A DNA stretch of 37,394 nucleotides from Myxococcales bacterium (GCA_023954815.1 JAGSHB010000042.1:1-37394); one strand, 5' to 3'; positions 17,427 through 25,608 are shown, counted from the stretch's first letter. Notes: generated by a model not told the origin, from the letters alone. Made by a program: numbers and translations.

Positions 17427-17441
17427 TCTGTCGACAACAGA
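17427..17441. promoter_or_regulatory. Short inverted repeat upstream of the sigma-like gene
   Basis: The inverted repeat TCTGT-N5-ACAGA is centred about 58 bases upstream of ATG 17492, in the 244-base spacer shared with the divergent CarF-like gene. It contains an eight-base palindrome TGTCGACA at 17429-17436. It could be an operator or part of a promoter for either gene. There is no independent support beyond its position and symmetry. Confidence 0.25.
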
Positions 17442-17491
17442 TAGATTATGGGCCCCCGGAGATTAGGCTCCGTGTGCCGCTTTGTGATCCT

Positions 17492-18379
17492 ATGGACCTG
17501 CTCGCCGCTTTCAGACAGCTTCAGCCGCTTACCGCAAAGTTGTCGCCAGCTGATCGCCGGCTCGTCCAGCGATCGGCTCAGCTGTTATTCGCCGAGCTTC
17601 ATCGGCTTGCCGGCCGAGAGGTCCGTGGTTTTGGCTTCTCCGAGGCTGACCGGGACAACGTCGTGCAGACGATTCTCTACCGCATGGTGGCGGCTGGTCC
17701 ACGCGGCGTTCGAGAGCACGATCCCCAGAGCGCCGATGCCGTCAGTGGTTGGTTGACCCAGGCCGTGCGCAACGCAATGCGCGACATGTTCCGCAAACGC
17801 AAGCACTTTGCCCAGCCCCGCAGCATCGGAACCGACGGCAAGGAACGAGACTGGTTCGCCCAGCAACCGGCAGATGACAGCGTGGACGATGGGCTGCTTG
17901 TCGATAGGCTGGAGCGGCGTCGTATGGCCGAGGTGATCAAGCGCGCACGGACCCGGCTGTGGGCAGTGCTGGTGCCGCGGGCCGTATCGCGCAAAGAGCG
18001 CAGATCTGCCGGTGCTGGTGCACGACTTCACCTGACCCTGGAAGAGCTTCGCGGCGCAGTCGCGGAAGGGATCGATGTGGGCGAGGTGGCACGCCGAGCC
18101 CTCATCGCGGAGGGCAACGAGCCGATCAAACGCGTGCTGGGTAAGCGGCGGACAGCGCTCGACAAGCGATTTCAGCGGGCCCGCGAGGCGCTTCTGGCGG
18201 TCATCGATGAAGATGTGGACCGCGGCGATGTCGACGAGGTGATGGGTAGAGCGCTTGTGCTGGTGGTTCAGGACGAACTGTATATGCAGCGCAGAAAGGA
18301 CAGCTTGGCCGCACGGGGCCGAAAGGCGCAGCCAATTCCCGGGCCGCGCAGTTCTTCGGGTGGCTGGCCGGTCGGGTAG
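17492..18379 (+). CDS. Divergent sigma-70/ECF-like factor
   Basis: This 295-residue cytoplasmic protein resembles an RNA polymerase sigma factor at low similarity. Residues 52-105 (DNVVQTILYRMVAAG, then VSGWLTQAVRNAMRDMFRKRK) follow the region 2 pattern of ECF sigma factors, in which a helix with DxVQ is followed by a W/L...RN...D...R/K-rich helix that contacts core polymerase and the -10 element. Residues 182-240 (IKRVLGKRRTALDKRFQRAREALLA) look like the end of region 4. The link between them is longer than in classical ECFs, and a roughly 50-residue C-terminal extension is present. The start is ATG 17492; GTG 17474, after TTAGG, is a real alternative. It heads a three-gene set with the short ORF and the gene at 18549. 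Confidence 0.6.
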   Translation: MDLLAAFRQLQPLTAKLSPADRRLVQRSAQLLFAELHRLAGREVRGFGFSEADRDNVVQTILYRMVAAGPRGVREHDPQSADAVSGWLTQAVRNAMRDMFRKRKHFAQPRSIGTDGKERDWFAQQPADDSVDDGLLVDRLERRRMAEVIKRARTRLWAVLVPRAVSRKERRSAGAGARLHLTLEELRGAVAEGIDVGEVARRALIAEGNEPIKRVLGKRRTALDKRFQRAREALLAVIDEDVDRGDVDEVMGRALVLVVQDELYMQRRKDSLAARGRKAQPIPGPRSSSGGWPVG

Positions 18380-18417
18380 GACTCCAGGCAAGCAGTTGAA
18401 ACAGGAGACAGCTTTCG

Positions 18418-18549
18418 ATGACAGGTCCACGCAACACAAACTGGCAGGCGACCGCGCAGGACACGGTTTTGATCAGCCTGTCAGAGTGCGTCGGGCCGGG
18501 CGTCATGGAGGGGACAAGAGCGAAGTCCCTGACCGGTAGGAGTCACTGA
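18418..18549 (+). CDS. 43-residue small ORF of unknown function
   Basis: This small gene starts at ATG 18418, with AGGAG ten bases upstream, and ends in TGA whose last base is the first base of the next gene's ATG (TGATG overlap). It follows the sigma-like gene by 38 bases. The predicted product is polar, with no signal peptide or membrane helix; the middle reads TVLISLSECVGPGV and the tail is basic. The correct ribosome site and the overlap argue for translation, at least as a leader that couples translation into the gene at 18549. No family is recognised. Confidence 0.5.
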   Translation: MTGPRNTNWQATAQDTVLISLSECVGPGVMEGTRAKSLTGRSH

Positions 18550-19643
18550 TGTCGAGCTTTAACGCCCGCCCCCATCTTGCACCCGACGCATTGAGCCGTC
18601 TCGGCTTGGACCATGCACGCCTTGGCCGCGGAGTGCGTTTGTCACCCAAGGAGCAGCGCCGCAGAGCGCGCCGCCGCAGCTCTCGGACTCGCCAGGCATG
18701 GGAGCCAGGGTTTGGGGCTGGCTTGTACGAAGAGGCGACGCGACCTGCAGTCGACCTCGGTGGATTTCATCTTCGCGCCTGTCGCAGCGGAGAGCGTGAG
18801 GTCTATCGCCTGACCTGTGACACGGCAGAACTCGTCGTCGAGGTGTCCGGCGGAATCGCGCCGTGGACCCGCGATCCCAATGACGGCCGCATCCTCTACA
18901 TCGAACCCGGCGCTGACGTCGTCTACCGGATTTCCAGACCGGATGGCACCGGCGTCGTTGTGGTCAACGAGGAGGGCAAAGGCGTCTATGCCTACGCCTT
19001 CCGCCCGAAGACAGGCATGGTCGATGTTCGTCGCATTTCCTCACCCACTTGCCCGGCGCCGAACTGGTTGACTGGCCATGATGCCGACTGGTTGCGGGAG
19101 TTGGTGACGACGCGCGCGGCTCGTAAGGGCACGTTCTCAGCTACGGTCGCTGTCGGTGTTTGGATGCGTCTGCACTCACCGGCGCCAGAGCAACGCGTGG
19201 CGGCCTTGGATGCCCTGCTGTCGGGTCGCATTCACGAGGAGACGTCCGCACCCTTGTCTTGGTTTGAGTCATTGGATCCCGGTCATCGGGGCGCAGCGCT
19301 TTCGGGGGCCCTGAGTCACACGGGCGCTTTGAGTGAGCACCTAGCCATGCTGCGTACGACCCTCGATCTGGAGCGGCCGGATTGGTCCGATCGCCTGCGC
19401 AGCGTCCTACACATTCGAGATGACCTGGAGGGGGTGCGCAGCCTGCTGCTCCACACAGGTGAAGTGGCGCTTTTAGACGAGCAACTCGCGCTGTTTGACG
19501 CGGAGGGGCGGCGTTTTCTGCTGTCTCTACCGCGGCCCGCAGGCCTCTGGGATGCTCGCTTGCGGCGGGTCGCTCAGGTCGACCCGAGCGCGTGGTGGGC
19601 CGATCCCGCACGCAGTCGTCGGCGCGCGGCGCACAGCGGATAA
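18549..19643 (+). CDS. Protein of unknown function encoded with the sigma-like factor
   Basis: I do not recognise this 364-residue protein. It is predicted soluble, with no signal peptide or membrane helix. The first 60 residues are Arg-rich. Residues about 75-170 are beta-rich (REVYRLTCDTAELVVEVSGG, GRILYIEPGADVVYRISRPDG, VVVVNEEGKGVYAYAFRPKTG), like a small barrel or sandwich domain. The C-terminal half is helical with Leu-rich repeats of no clear class. The start at 18549 is coupled to the 43-codon ORF. Being in one transcript with a sigma-like factor, it may be a regulator or output protein of that factor. A copy of the hairpin element begins at the base after its stop codon. Confidence 0.75.
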   Translation: MSSFNARPHLAPDALSRLGLDHARLGRGVRLSPKEQRRRARRRSSRTRQAWEPGFGAGLYEEATRPAVDLGGFHLRACRSGEREVYRLTCDTAELVVEVSGGIAPWTRDPNDGRILYIEPGADVVYRISRPDGTGVVVVNEEGKGVYAYAFRPKTGMVDVRRISSPTCPAPNWLTGHDADWLRELVTTRAARKGTFSATVAVGVWMRLHSPAPEQRVAALDALLSGRIHEETSAPLSWFESLDPGHRGAALSGALSHTGALSEHLAMLRTTLDLERPDWSDRLRSVLHIRDDLEGVRSLLLHTGEVALLDEQLALFDAEGRRFLLSLPRPAGLWDARLRRVAQVDPSAWWADPARSRRRAAHSG

Positions 19644-19746
19644 CGTGCTACGCAACTAGAAATACTACCCGTGCACGCGGCTCGTTTTTCATCATTGAGG
19701 GGGTACGAGCGCCGCCGAGTCGCCGCCGAGTCGCCGCCTAGTCGCC
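19644..19746. repeat. Intergenic hairpin element, copy 2 (related to 6471-6566)
   Basis: Directly after the TAA stop, CGTGC (19644-19648) pairs with GCACG (19673-19677) around a 24-base loop, the same loop length as in copy 1. The central 16 bases of the loops agree at 12 positions (CG.AA.TA.AA.TACT). The innermost four stem pairs are the same and the fifth changes from T-A to C-G. A T tract (GTTTTTC) follows, then the 26-base block 19688-19713 (core TTCATYATTGRGGGG, ending GAGCGCC). Similarity continues weakly into CC.AG.CGC.GC repeats. Both copies sit just downstream of a plus-strand gene, so a transcription terminator or 3'-end RNA element is the simplest view. Confidence 0.65.
19714..19746. 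repeat. Three tandem 11-base repeats
   Basis: Three consecutive units of GCCGAGTCGCC lie at 19714-19724, 19725-19735 and 19736-19746; the third has one change (GCCTAGTCGCC). They form the tail of the second hairpin element, about 130 bases upstream of the Ser/Thr kinase start. The corresponding stretch in copy 1 (6550-6566) forms a GC hairpin instead of a direct repeat, so the array probably arose by slippage in this copy. Confidence 0.85.
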
Positions 19747-19876
19747 ATACTGCACGCCGACTGGCGGCCATTGTCCCCAGACGTCGTGCTAGGTTGTGGC
19801 CTACCCCTTGCTTGATTTGTGACCCCTCCGCCACCCTCGAAGCTCCCTTGCGCCGTTGCGCTGCCGGAGCCCTACC

Positions 19877-21265
19877 TTGAGCCAAGCCTCATCGGAGACG
19901 TTGCAAGCGCTCGCCGGTATCCGCCGGGTCAGCGCTAGTGCGGCCGAGTTGGGCCCCGAAACGCTGCTCGACCATCGATACCAAATTACTGATATCATTG
20001 GTGAAGGTGGTTTTGGCCTAGTCTATGGCGCCGTCGACACCAAGCGGCAGCGGGACGTCGCCATCAAGGTCCTGGCTTTGTCCTACGGCAATGGCGGCAC
20101 CGACGTAATCGGACGTTTTGTTCGCGAGGCGGAGATCACGTCGAGCTTGGTCCACGGCAACACCATTCGCGTCTTTGACTGGGGCATCACCCACGACGGT
20201 CAACTGTTCTTGATCATGGAGCGACTTTACGGCGAGCCGCTGCACAGTAGCCTCGAGCGCGCAGAGAAAGAGAAGCGAACGCTGGGCGATCATGAGACCC
20301 GCGCGATCGGTGTACAGGTCCTACAGAGCCTCGCCGAAGCACACGCCCACGGGCTGGTCCACCGTGACCTGAAGCCAGGCAATATCTTCCTGCATCGGCT
20401 CGCCGATCGCGCTCAGATGATCAAGGTCATCGATTTTGGAATCGCGCGCCAACAGGGCAGCGAGCTCACCAGGGCGGGACAAGCGCTCGGCACACCAACG
20501 CACATGAGCCCCGAACAGGCGCAGGGTATGACCATCGACGGACGCAGCGATCTGTACGCCCTCGGCGTGGTCTTATACGAATGCTTGGTCGGTCGTGTGC
20601 CCTACGTCGACAAGTCCAGTGCGTTGTTGACGATGATGATGCACGTCACAGCGCCGGTCCCGAAGGTCTGCGATGACGCACCTCAACCCGTTTCGCCACA
20701 GTTGGCTGCAGTCGTCGAGCGCGCACTCGCCAAGTCTCCGGATGACAGGTTTAGCAACGCGACCGAGATGCGGGATGCGCTGAAGGCGATAAAGCTAGCT
20801 GACTTGCCGCGGGTACGAAGTCGGCGTTCAGCGACGCGAGCAACCAAGCCAAGACAGAGCAAAAAACCGAGGAGACTGCCCCGGCGAGTCTCCGATATTG
20901 TCTCGGGGCGCAATCGACCGAGACCGAAAATCAAACCCCTTAGCGAGCAGTCACGGGCTTCTGCGCATGCTTCAGAGGCGCCCTCCGGTACGGATTCTAA
21001 CTCGCAGAGCTCATCGCCGCCTCCGAGCGCGGTGCCGACCTCCGCGCCTGGTTCTGGGTTGCCAGCGGCTCGGTCTCGCACAACTTCTGGCCTGAAAAAC
21101 CAGAAGAAGTCGTCGAAATCCCCTCCGGTAGAGGCGGTCGATGCGTCGCCAACGTCGGCTTCAGACCCGCCCGCGAAAGACGCGAATGACAAAGTGAGTC
21201 GCCGCAAGCGACGAGAGCTGCTACATGCCGCGGAGACCCAGCGGTTATCCGAGGAGGATCTGTAG
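19877..21265 (+). CDS. Eukaryote-like serine/threonine protein kinase (soluble)
   Basis: This 462-residue Hanks-type protein kinase phosphorylates Ser/Thr on partner proteins. The start is TTG 19877, with GGAG seven bases upstream. The glycine loop is GEGGFGLVYG (about 42-51), the ATP-binding lysine is K64 in VAIKVLAL, the catalytic loop is HRDLKPGNI (162-170), the metal-binding DFG is 186-188 and the activation segment ends GTPTHMSPEQ (205-214). The kinase domain ends near residue 315. The rest is a basic, then Ser/Pro-rich tail with KKPRRLPRR and KSRRKRR-like clusters and no transmembrane helix, so it is cytoplasmic, unlike PASTA kinases. The next gene begins directly after its stop, suggesting a kinase-partner pair. 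Confidence 0.93.
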   Translation: MSQASSETLQALAGIRRVSASAAELGPETLLDHRYQITDIIGEGGFGLVYGAVDTKRQRDVAIKVLALSYGNGGTDVIGRFVREAEITSSLVHGNTIRVFDWGITHDGQLFLIMERLYGEPLHSSLERAEKEKRTLGDHETRAIGVQVLQSLAEAHAHGLVHRDLKPGNIFLHRLADRAQMIKVIDFGIARQQGSELTRAGQALGTPTHMSPEQAQGMTIDGRSDLYALGVVLYECLVGRVPYVDKSSALLTMMMHVTAPVPKVCDDAPQPVSPQLAAVVERALAKSPDDRFSNATEMRDALKAIKLADLPRVRSRRSATRATKPRQSKKPRRLPRRVSDIVSGRNRPRPKIKPLSEQSRASAHASEAPSGTDSNSQSSSPPPSAVPTSAPGSGLPAARSRTTSGLKNQKKSSKSPPVEAVDASPTSASDPPAKDANDKVSRRKRRELLHAAETQRLSEEDL

Positions 21266-22363
21266 ATGCAGCAGCGCTTTCGACTCGCCCAACAACAATT
21301 TGATCGAGCGTCCCGCGGCTTGGCCTTGCGCCTCGATGGTCGGCCGGCGCAGATCGTTGCGCCAGCGACCGCAGCGGCCTATCTCGCCGAAGCTGATGCG
21401 GCCTCGAAAGCCTTCGATGCCCTGGTGGCTGAGGGGCATCGCGGCGCTGCTTTGAGCGCGCAGGTGGCACGTGGCCGAATCGCAGGCTGGCAGTCAGGCC
21501 TGGAGCGGGCGACAGCTTCGGAGCGCGACGCCACCGAAGCCGATCGTGCTTTGGCGACATTGCTGACGCGGGCTCGGCTGGTCCTACATCGCTATGCCCG
21601 GCACTTCGGCGGGCAGCACCGCGCGACTCGCGACCTATCTCGCTTGGTGGAGGCCCGCATCGCTCTTGTCGCGCTCACTCGGCGTGCGCAACCGTTGGCT
21701 ATACAGGCGTCCGATCCGTTGCTGCAGCAAGAGGCGCGTGCGCTGCCGCGGTTCATTGAGTTCTTGGTGCAAGAGCAAGGCGAGATTTCCGATGGGCTCG
21801 GCTCCGCCGGACGTCTGGAGCAGGCGCAGGCCCTCGGGGCTATCTGCGCGACGTTGCAAGATGGCTGGTTGGCTGAGGTGAAGGCCGTGCACCGTCTCGC
21901 TCGCCGCCCCGGACTATTGGATCGGTACATTGGCGCGATCGACGAGGTGCTCGGTCGTATGGGCGCCGTTCGTCACGCAAATCTGCCCGATGCCCATGAA
22001 CAAGCCATCGCAACCGTGTCGCAGTGGCAGACCGACTGGCTCGCTGAGCGGGCACAGACGCTGGCGGAGCAGGCGGCGGCGGGGCAGCAGACGTGCCAGA
22101 ACGCCCTGATCGATCATGCTGCGGCTATCTGGCAGCAGCTTGAGCGCGAATTGGCCGAAGGGACGGCCGAAAAGCTCGAAGACAACCAGCCGAATGAGCA
22201 GGTTCTCGAGGATTTGCGCGCCCGCTGTGACCGCCTCGACGACGCCCTGACATGGCTTGGCGAAAGTGGCGCCGTGATGGGGGGCGAGCCGGCCTCCTCC
22301 GATCTGCGCGATGGTCTGATTTGGTTAGGCCAGCGCTACGATCAACTGGCCTCGCCGTCGTAA
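21266..22363 (+). CDS. Helical protein of unknown function paired with the kinase
   Basis: No family is recognised. The 365-residue protein is almost entirely alpha-helical, rich in Ala, Gln, Arg, Glu and Leu, with no signal peptide or membrane helix. Heptad-like stretches suggest coiled coils or helical bundles (for example TDWLAERAQTLAEQAAAGQQ near residue 255). Cysteines are few. The ATG at 21266 follows the kinase stop TAG without a gap, and GGAGG lies at the end of the kinase gene. Tight pairing makes it a candidate substrate, scaffold or regulator of the kinase. It ends 12 bases from the stop of the opposing hydrolase gene. Confidence 0.78.
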   Translation: MQQRFRLAQQQFDRASRGLALRLDGRPAQIVAPATAAAYLAEADAASKAFDALVAEGHRGAALSAQVARGRIAGWQSGLERATASERDATEADRALATLLTRARLVLHRYARHFGGQHRATRDLSRLVEARIALVALTRRAQPLAIQASDPLLQQEARALPRFIEFLVQEQGEISDGLGSAGRLEQAQALGAICATLQDGWLAEVKAVHRLARRPGLLDRYIGAIDEVLGRMGAVRHANLPDAHEQAIATVSQWQTDWLAERAQTLAEQAAAGQQTCQNALIDHAAAIWQQLERELAEGTAEKLEDNQPNEQVLEDLRARCDRLDDALTWLGESGAVMGGEPASSDLRDGLIWLGQRYDQLASPS

Positions 22364-22375
22364 GATGTCTTGGAC

Positions 22376-23221
22376 CTAGGGCTCCGCGATGGCCTCCGGC
22401 TTGAGTCGCTGGGCGAAAAGCGCCAACACACGGTCGAGTGCAGCGCGGGTGGGGTGCCCCTGCTCATCGACCAAGTCTAGCGTCAGCACCGAATGGGCTG
22501 TGCGCGCGATACCATGGGCGTTGCCGCGACGAGAGTCGATTTCGATGGTCTCCGCATGGCCGCCAAAGACCTTGCGCAGTGTCTCAAAGCGAGCGGCCGG
22601 CACCAGGGCATCGCCGGTAAAGCGGAGGGCCAGGGGGCCGCAGCCTTCGTCTTTGGCACGGCGCTGACAGATCGCCAACTCCTCCGGAGACAGTTGCAGC
22701 GAGCGTGCATGTGAAGGCGTGAGCGCCAGCGGCATGGATGGTTGGCTCAAGACAGGCGCGAGGACCGCCGGCTCGGCCATCATCGCGAGCCCATAATTGC
22801 CCGTAAAACACATGCCCACGAACCCCACACCAGGACCGCCGTGGTGGGCGTGGAGATCCCGAGCAAAGGCGCGCAGCCAGCGCGTAACCGGTGAGCTTCT
22901 TCGGCGTGAAAATGCTGCGAATTCCTTCCGAACGCAGCCCTTGAGCAATTCGCCAGCGAGGTACGCATTGCCCATCGCCTTCCCCGGCGTGCCGAAAATG
23001 GACGGCATGGCTACGAAATAGCCGGCGTTCGCCACTCGCTCACCGAAAGCGGCGACCTCGGGCGTGAGCCCCGGCATCTCGTGAACGATGAGCACGGCAG
23101 GGCCCTCTCCGCGGTAGTAGATCTCCCGCTGCGCGCCATCATAGGTGAGATGGGTGCGCCAAAATCCAGGCAGATCGTCGCTGGCAATGCCCGGCCTGTC
23201 TTGATGGGCTGTCGTGTTCAT
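22376..23221 (-). CDS. Dienelactone hydrolase family protein
   Basis: This 281-residue alpha/beta hydrolase has dienelactone-hydrolase features. The nucleophile motif is GMCFTG with Cys138 in place of the usual serine, as in true DLH enzymes. Glu48 in VHEMPGLTPEV matches the Glu that shields the thiol, and Asp207 (FTGDALVPA) and His239 (RGNAHG) complete the triad. DLH enzymes hydrolyse dienelactones in chlorocatechol breakdown, but many relatives have other ester or lactone substrates, so the substrate here is open. The protein is cytoplasmic, with no signal peptide. It is divergent from the DUF938 methyltransferase gene, with 123 bases between starts, and convergent with the kinase partner gene. 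Confidence 0.88.
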   Translation of the reverse strand: MNTTAHQDRPGIASDDLPGFWRTHLTYDGAQREIYYRGEGPAVLIVHEMPGLTPEVAAFGERVANAGYFVAMPSIFGTPGKAMGNAYLAGELLKGCVRKEFAAFSRRRSSPVTRWLRAFARDLHAHHGGPGVGFVGMCFTGNYGLAMMAEPAVLAPVLSQPSMPLALTPSHARSLQLSPEELAICQRRAKDEGCGPLALRFTGDALVPAARFETLRKVFGGHAETIEIDSRRGNAHGIARTAHSVLTLDLVDEQGHPTRAALDRVLALFAQRLKPEAIAEP

Positions 23222-23344
23222 GGGCGTAACCTAGCAGCGTAAATTGGCGATGCACAGCAGCGGTGATTGTCGATTGCGCTGGTCACCATCAGCAGGGACG
23301 TGCAGTCTCCCGGCGAGCCGCACCGCGGCAGGAGGTCGCTGCAT

Positions 23345-23962
23345 ATGGTTTCAGGTCGCCGTCTCGATTTTCCGGCCACACGTCGCAATCGCGAACCGAT
23401 TTTTGAGGTATTGGCCAAGCACTTGCCGCAGTCGGGGCTGATCCTCGAGATCGCGGCCGGCTCGGGCCAACACGCAGCTGCCTTTGCGCCGCGCCTCCCG
23501 AACCACCAATGGCAACCCACCGACCTCGACGAAGCGCATACCAAGAGCGCCGATGCGTGGCGACAGGCTGTGGGCTCCGACAACCTCCTGCCTGCCCTGC
23601 AGCTCGATGCGACCGCCGACTCTTGGCCGGTTTCACGCGCATCCGCTGTTTTTTCGGCCAATATGGTCCACATCGCGCCATGGGCAGCCTGTGAAGGGCT
23701 GTTTCGCGGGGCGGCGAAGGTCCTCACCGCCGACGGTGTGGTCATCTTGTATGGTCCTTTTCTCCAACAGGACGTACAGACCTCTGACAGTAATGTTGCG
23801 TTTGATCGAAGCCTGCGACTGCGTGACCACCGGTGGGGCGTGCGCGATCTGGCCGACGTGAGCGCCGTGGCCGAGCGTTCTGGGCTGCGCTTGCGCACGG
23901 TCGTGGCCATGCCTGCCAACAATCTCACCGTCATCTTCGAGCGGTCCGGGGCGTCTTCGTAG
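23345..23962 (+). CDS. DUF938 family SAM-dependent methyltransferase
   Basis: This 205-residue class I methyltransferase-fold protein belongs to the DUF938 family. The start at ATG 23345 has AGGAGG nine bases upstream; the open frame runs further back without support. The family signature is clear: RRNREPIFEVLAKHLP, motif I LEIAAGSGQHA (33-44), NHQWQPTDLDE, NMVHIAPWAACEGL, GVVILYGPF and a C-terminal MPANNLTVIFER. Family members are widespread in proteobacteria, but their substrate is not established. It is a single gene, divergent from the hydrolase and followed at 156 bases by a MATE transporter. Confidence 0.9.
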   Translation: MVSGRRLDFPATRRNREPIFEVLAKHLPQSGLILEIAAGSGQHAAAFAPRLPNHQWQPTDLDEAHTKSADAWRQAVGSDNLLPALQLDATADSWPVSRASAVFSANMVHIAPWAACEGLFRGAAKVLTADGVVILYGPFLQQDVQTSDSNVAFDRSLRLRDHRWGVRDLADVSAVAERSGLRLRTVVAMPANNLTVIFERSGASS

Positions 23963-24118
23963 CCCTCTAGCTCTCGAGGTGACAGCTGTCGAAGGGACAG
24001 CCTTCCGCGGCCTTACCACTCGAGCCGTGGTCTCTCGTTTCCAGCCATCAGTCGTCGTATCTTCAAGTCCACTCAGCGGCTCAAGCTTCCACTAGCGACG
24101 TCGTTCACAAGGGTCTCT

Positions 24119-25492
24119 GTGTCCGAATCCACCACCACCGTCTCCCGTCGTGAGATCGCCAAGCAGCTCGCCTCGCTGTCCTGGCCGCTCATCGGGCTCA
24201 ATGTCCTCAATGTGTTGGCACTCGCGGTCGATACGGCGATGTGTGGGCGTCTGCCGGGAGCGGAGACGGTGTTGGTTGGCCTTGGCTTTGCGACTCAGCT
24301 GGTCTTTCTACTCATGGTCGCGATGATCGGCCTGACCGTCGGCACAGTCGCGAGCATCGCGCGGGCCCACGGCGCCGGAGACCGTGATCGGGTGACCCAC
24401 ACCCTTGCGCAAAGCTCACAACTGACCGTGATCTTGGGGCTGCTCGTCGGCGTCATCGGTCAGCTGGTGGCCGGTCCCTTTGTCACCCTCATGGGCGGCT
24501 CGGACGAAGTGCGGGCGGTCGCTGAGAACTATCTGCACCCGTTGCTGGCTGGTACCGCGCTTCCGTACCTCTCCATCCTGTATGCGGCGGCGCTGCGCGG
24601 CGTTGGCAATACCCGACTCGCCTTCTTCGTGGCCCTGGTCATCAACGGTCTCAACGCGTTGTTCAACTATGGCCTCATCCTCGGTAATTTCGGCTTGCCA
24701 GCGCTGGGGCTACGTGGTGCCGCTTACGGAACGGTGCTCGCATACCTCTGTGGTGTGACGCTGATGATCACCTTGCTGGTCCGCGATCATGTGCCTCAAC
24801 TCACCTTGAAACTGAAATGGGTGCAGCTCGACAAATCCATGGCCAAGCAGTTGATCGCCGTCGGGTGGCCCGCCGCGTTCGACATGGTCGTGCTCAACGC
24901 TGCTTTTCTTGCCATCGTCGGTATGTTGGGTCGCATCGATGAGCTCGCCGTTGCGGCGCACGGCATTGGCTTGCGGGTGCAGGCACTCGCTTTTGTGCCG
25001 GGTATGAGTGTTTCTCAGGCGACCGGCGCTTTAGTCGGCCAGGCGCTTGGAGCGGGCAGCGTTGAGCGCGCTAGAAAGGTGCTCGCGGCGTCGATTGTCT
25101 TGTGCGTGGCGATCATGACGACCTTGGGCGCGGTGATTGTTGCCGCAGGCCCCATGATTGTAGCGGTTTTCGACGTCGATCCGGCCTCCACCCTCGGGCT
25201 ATTGAGTCTGGATTGGATGAACGTGCTCGGCTACGGCATGCCCATGGTCGGTCTCTACATCGCCTATGTCGGCCTACTCCAAGGTGCAGGCGCCACGCGG
25301 GTGAGTTTGCGCATCAATCTCATGACCACCTTTGGCTTTCAGATCCCGGCCTCGTACATCCTCGGGTTTCCGCTCGGTTTGGGCGCATGGGGCGTGTGGG
25401 CAGGCTTTCCGCTGGCCTTTGTCTTCAAGGGCATGCTCGCGCACCGTGCCTACAAGCGTGGGACCTGGGCTGTATTGGGGACGCGTCCGTAG
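24119..25492 (+). CDS. MATE family multidrug/metabolite efflux transporter
   Basis: This inner-membrane cation antiporter of 457 residues has about 12 predicted helices in two similar halves, as expected for MatE proteins. Typical sequences are SWPLIGLNVLNVLALAVDTAMCGRL at the first helix, LPYLSILYAAALRGVGNTRLAFFVALVINGLNALFNYGLI in the N-lobe and VLGYGMPMVGLYIAYVGLLQGAGATRVSLRINL in the C-lobe. The start is GTG 24119 (MSESTTTVSRR), with AAGGG about five bases upstream. Transported compounds are unknown. No regulator sits next to it; a ten-base palindrome GACAGCTGTC at 23981-23990 in the upstream gap is the only symmetrical site seen. Confidence 0.92.
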   Translation: MSESTTTVSRREIAKQLASLSWPLIGLNVLNVLALAVDTAMCGRLPGAETVLVGLGFATQLVFLLMVAMIGLTVGTVASIARAHGAGDRDRVTHTLAQSSQLTVILGLLVGVIGQLVAGPFVTLMGGSDEVRAVAENYLHPLLAGTALPYLSILYAAALRGVGNTRLAFFVALVINGLNALFNYGLILGNFGLPALGLRGAAYGTVLAYLCGVTLMITLLVRDHVPQLTLKLKWVQLDKSMAKQLIAVGWPAAFDMVVLNAAFLAIVGMLGRIDELAVAAHGIGLRVQALAFVPGMSVSQATGALVGQALGAGSVERARKVLAASIVLCVAIMTTLGAVIVAAGPMIVAVFDVDPASTLGLLSLDWMNVLGYGMPMVGLYIAYVGLLQGAGATRVSLRINLMTTFGFQIPASYILGFPLGLGAWGVWAGFPLAFVFKGMLAHRAYKRGTWAVLGTRP

Positions 25493-25530
25493 CGTGGTGC
25501 GTGGTGCGCTGGCCCAATGCTTCACGATGA

Positions 25531-25549
25531 GTCGCTGTGGGTGAGCGAC
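25531..25549. terminator. Possible hairpin after the MATE gene
   Basis: GTCGCT (25531-25536) pairs perfectly with AGCGAC (25544-25549) over a seven-base loop, 38 bases after the MATE stop codon. A run of six T occurs only about 25 bases later, so this is a weak terminator candidate at best. Confidence 0.25.
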
Positions 25550-25608
25550 AGGCGGTCATTTTCTCGGGCCCCTTTTTTCAACTCGCCGAGTTCGTCATGC
25601 TGCCGGTC

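Noticed and set aside
17585-18439. 284-codon minus-strand open frame opposite the sigma-like gene
   Set aside because: Considered because the sigma-like call is only moderate, but the minus-strand product has no recognisable motif and no ribosome site, while the plus-strand gene has region 2-like and region 4-like segments and coupled neighbours.
23981-23990. Ten-base palindrome GACAGCTGTC upstream of the MATE gene
   Set aside because: A single short palindrome in GC-rich DNA with no second copy or promoter context; mentioned in the MATE entry but not called as an operator.
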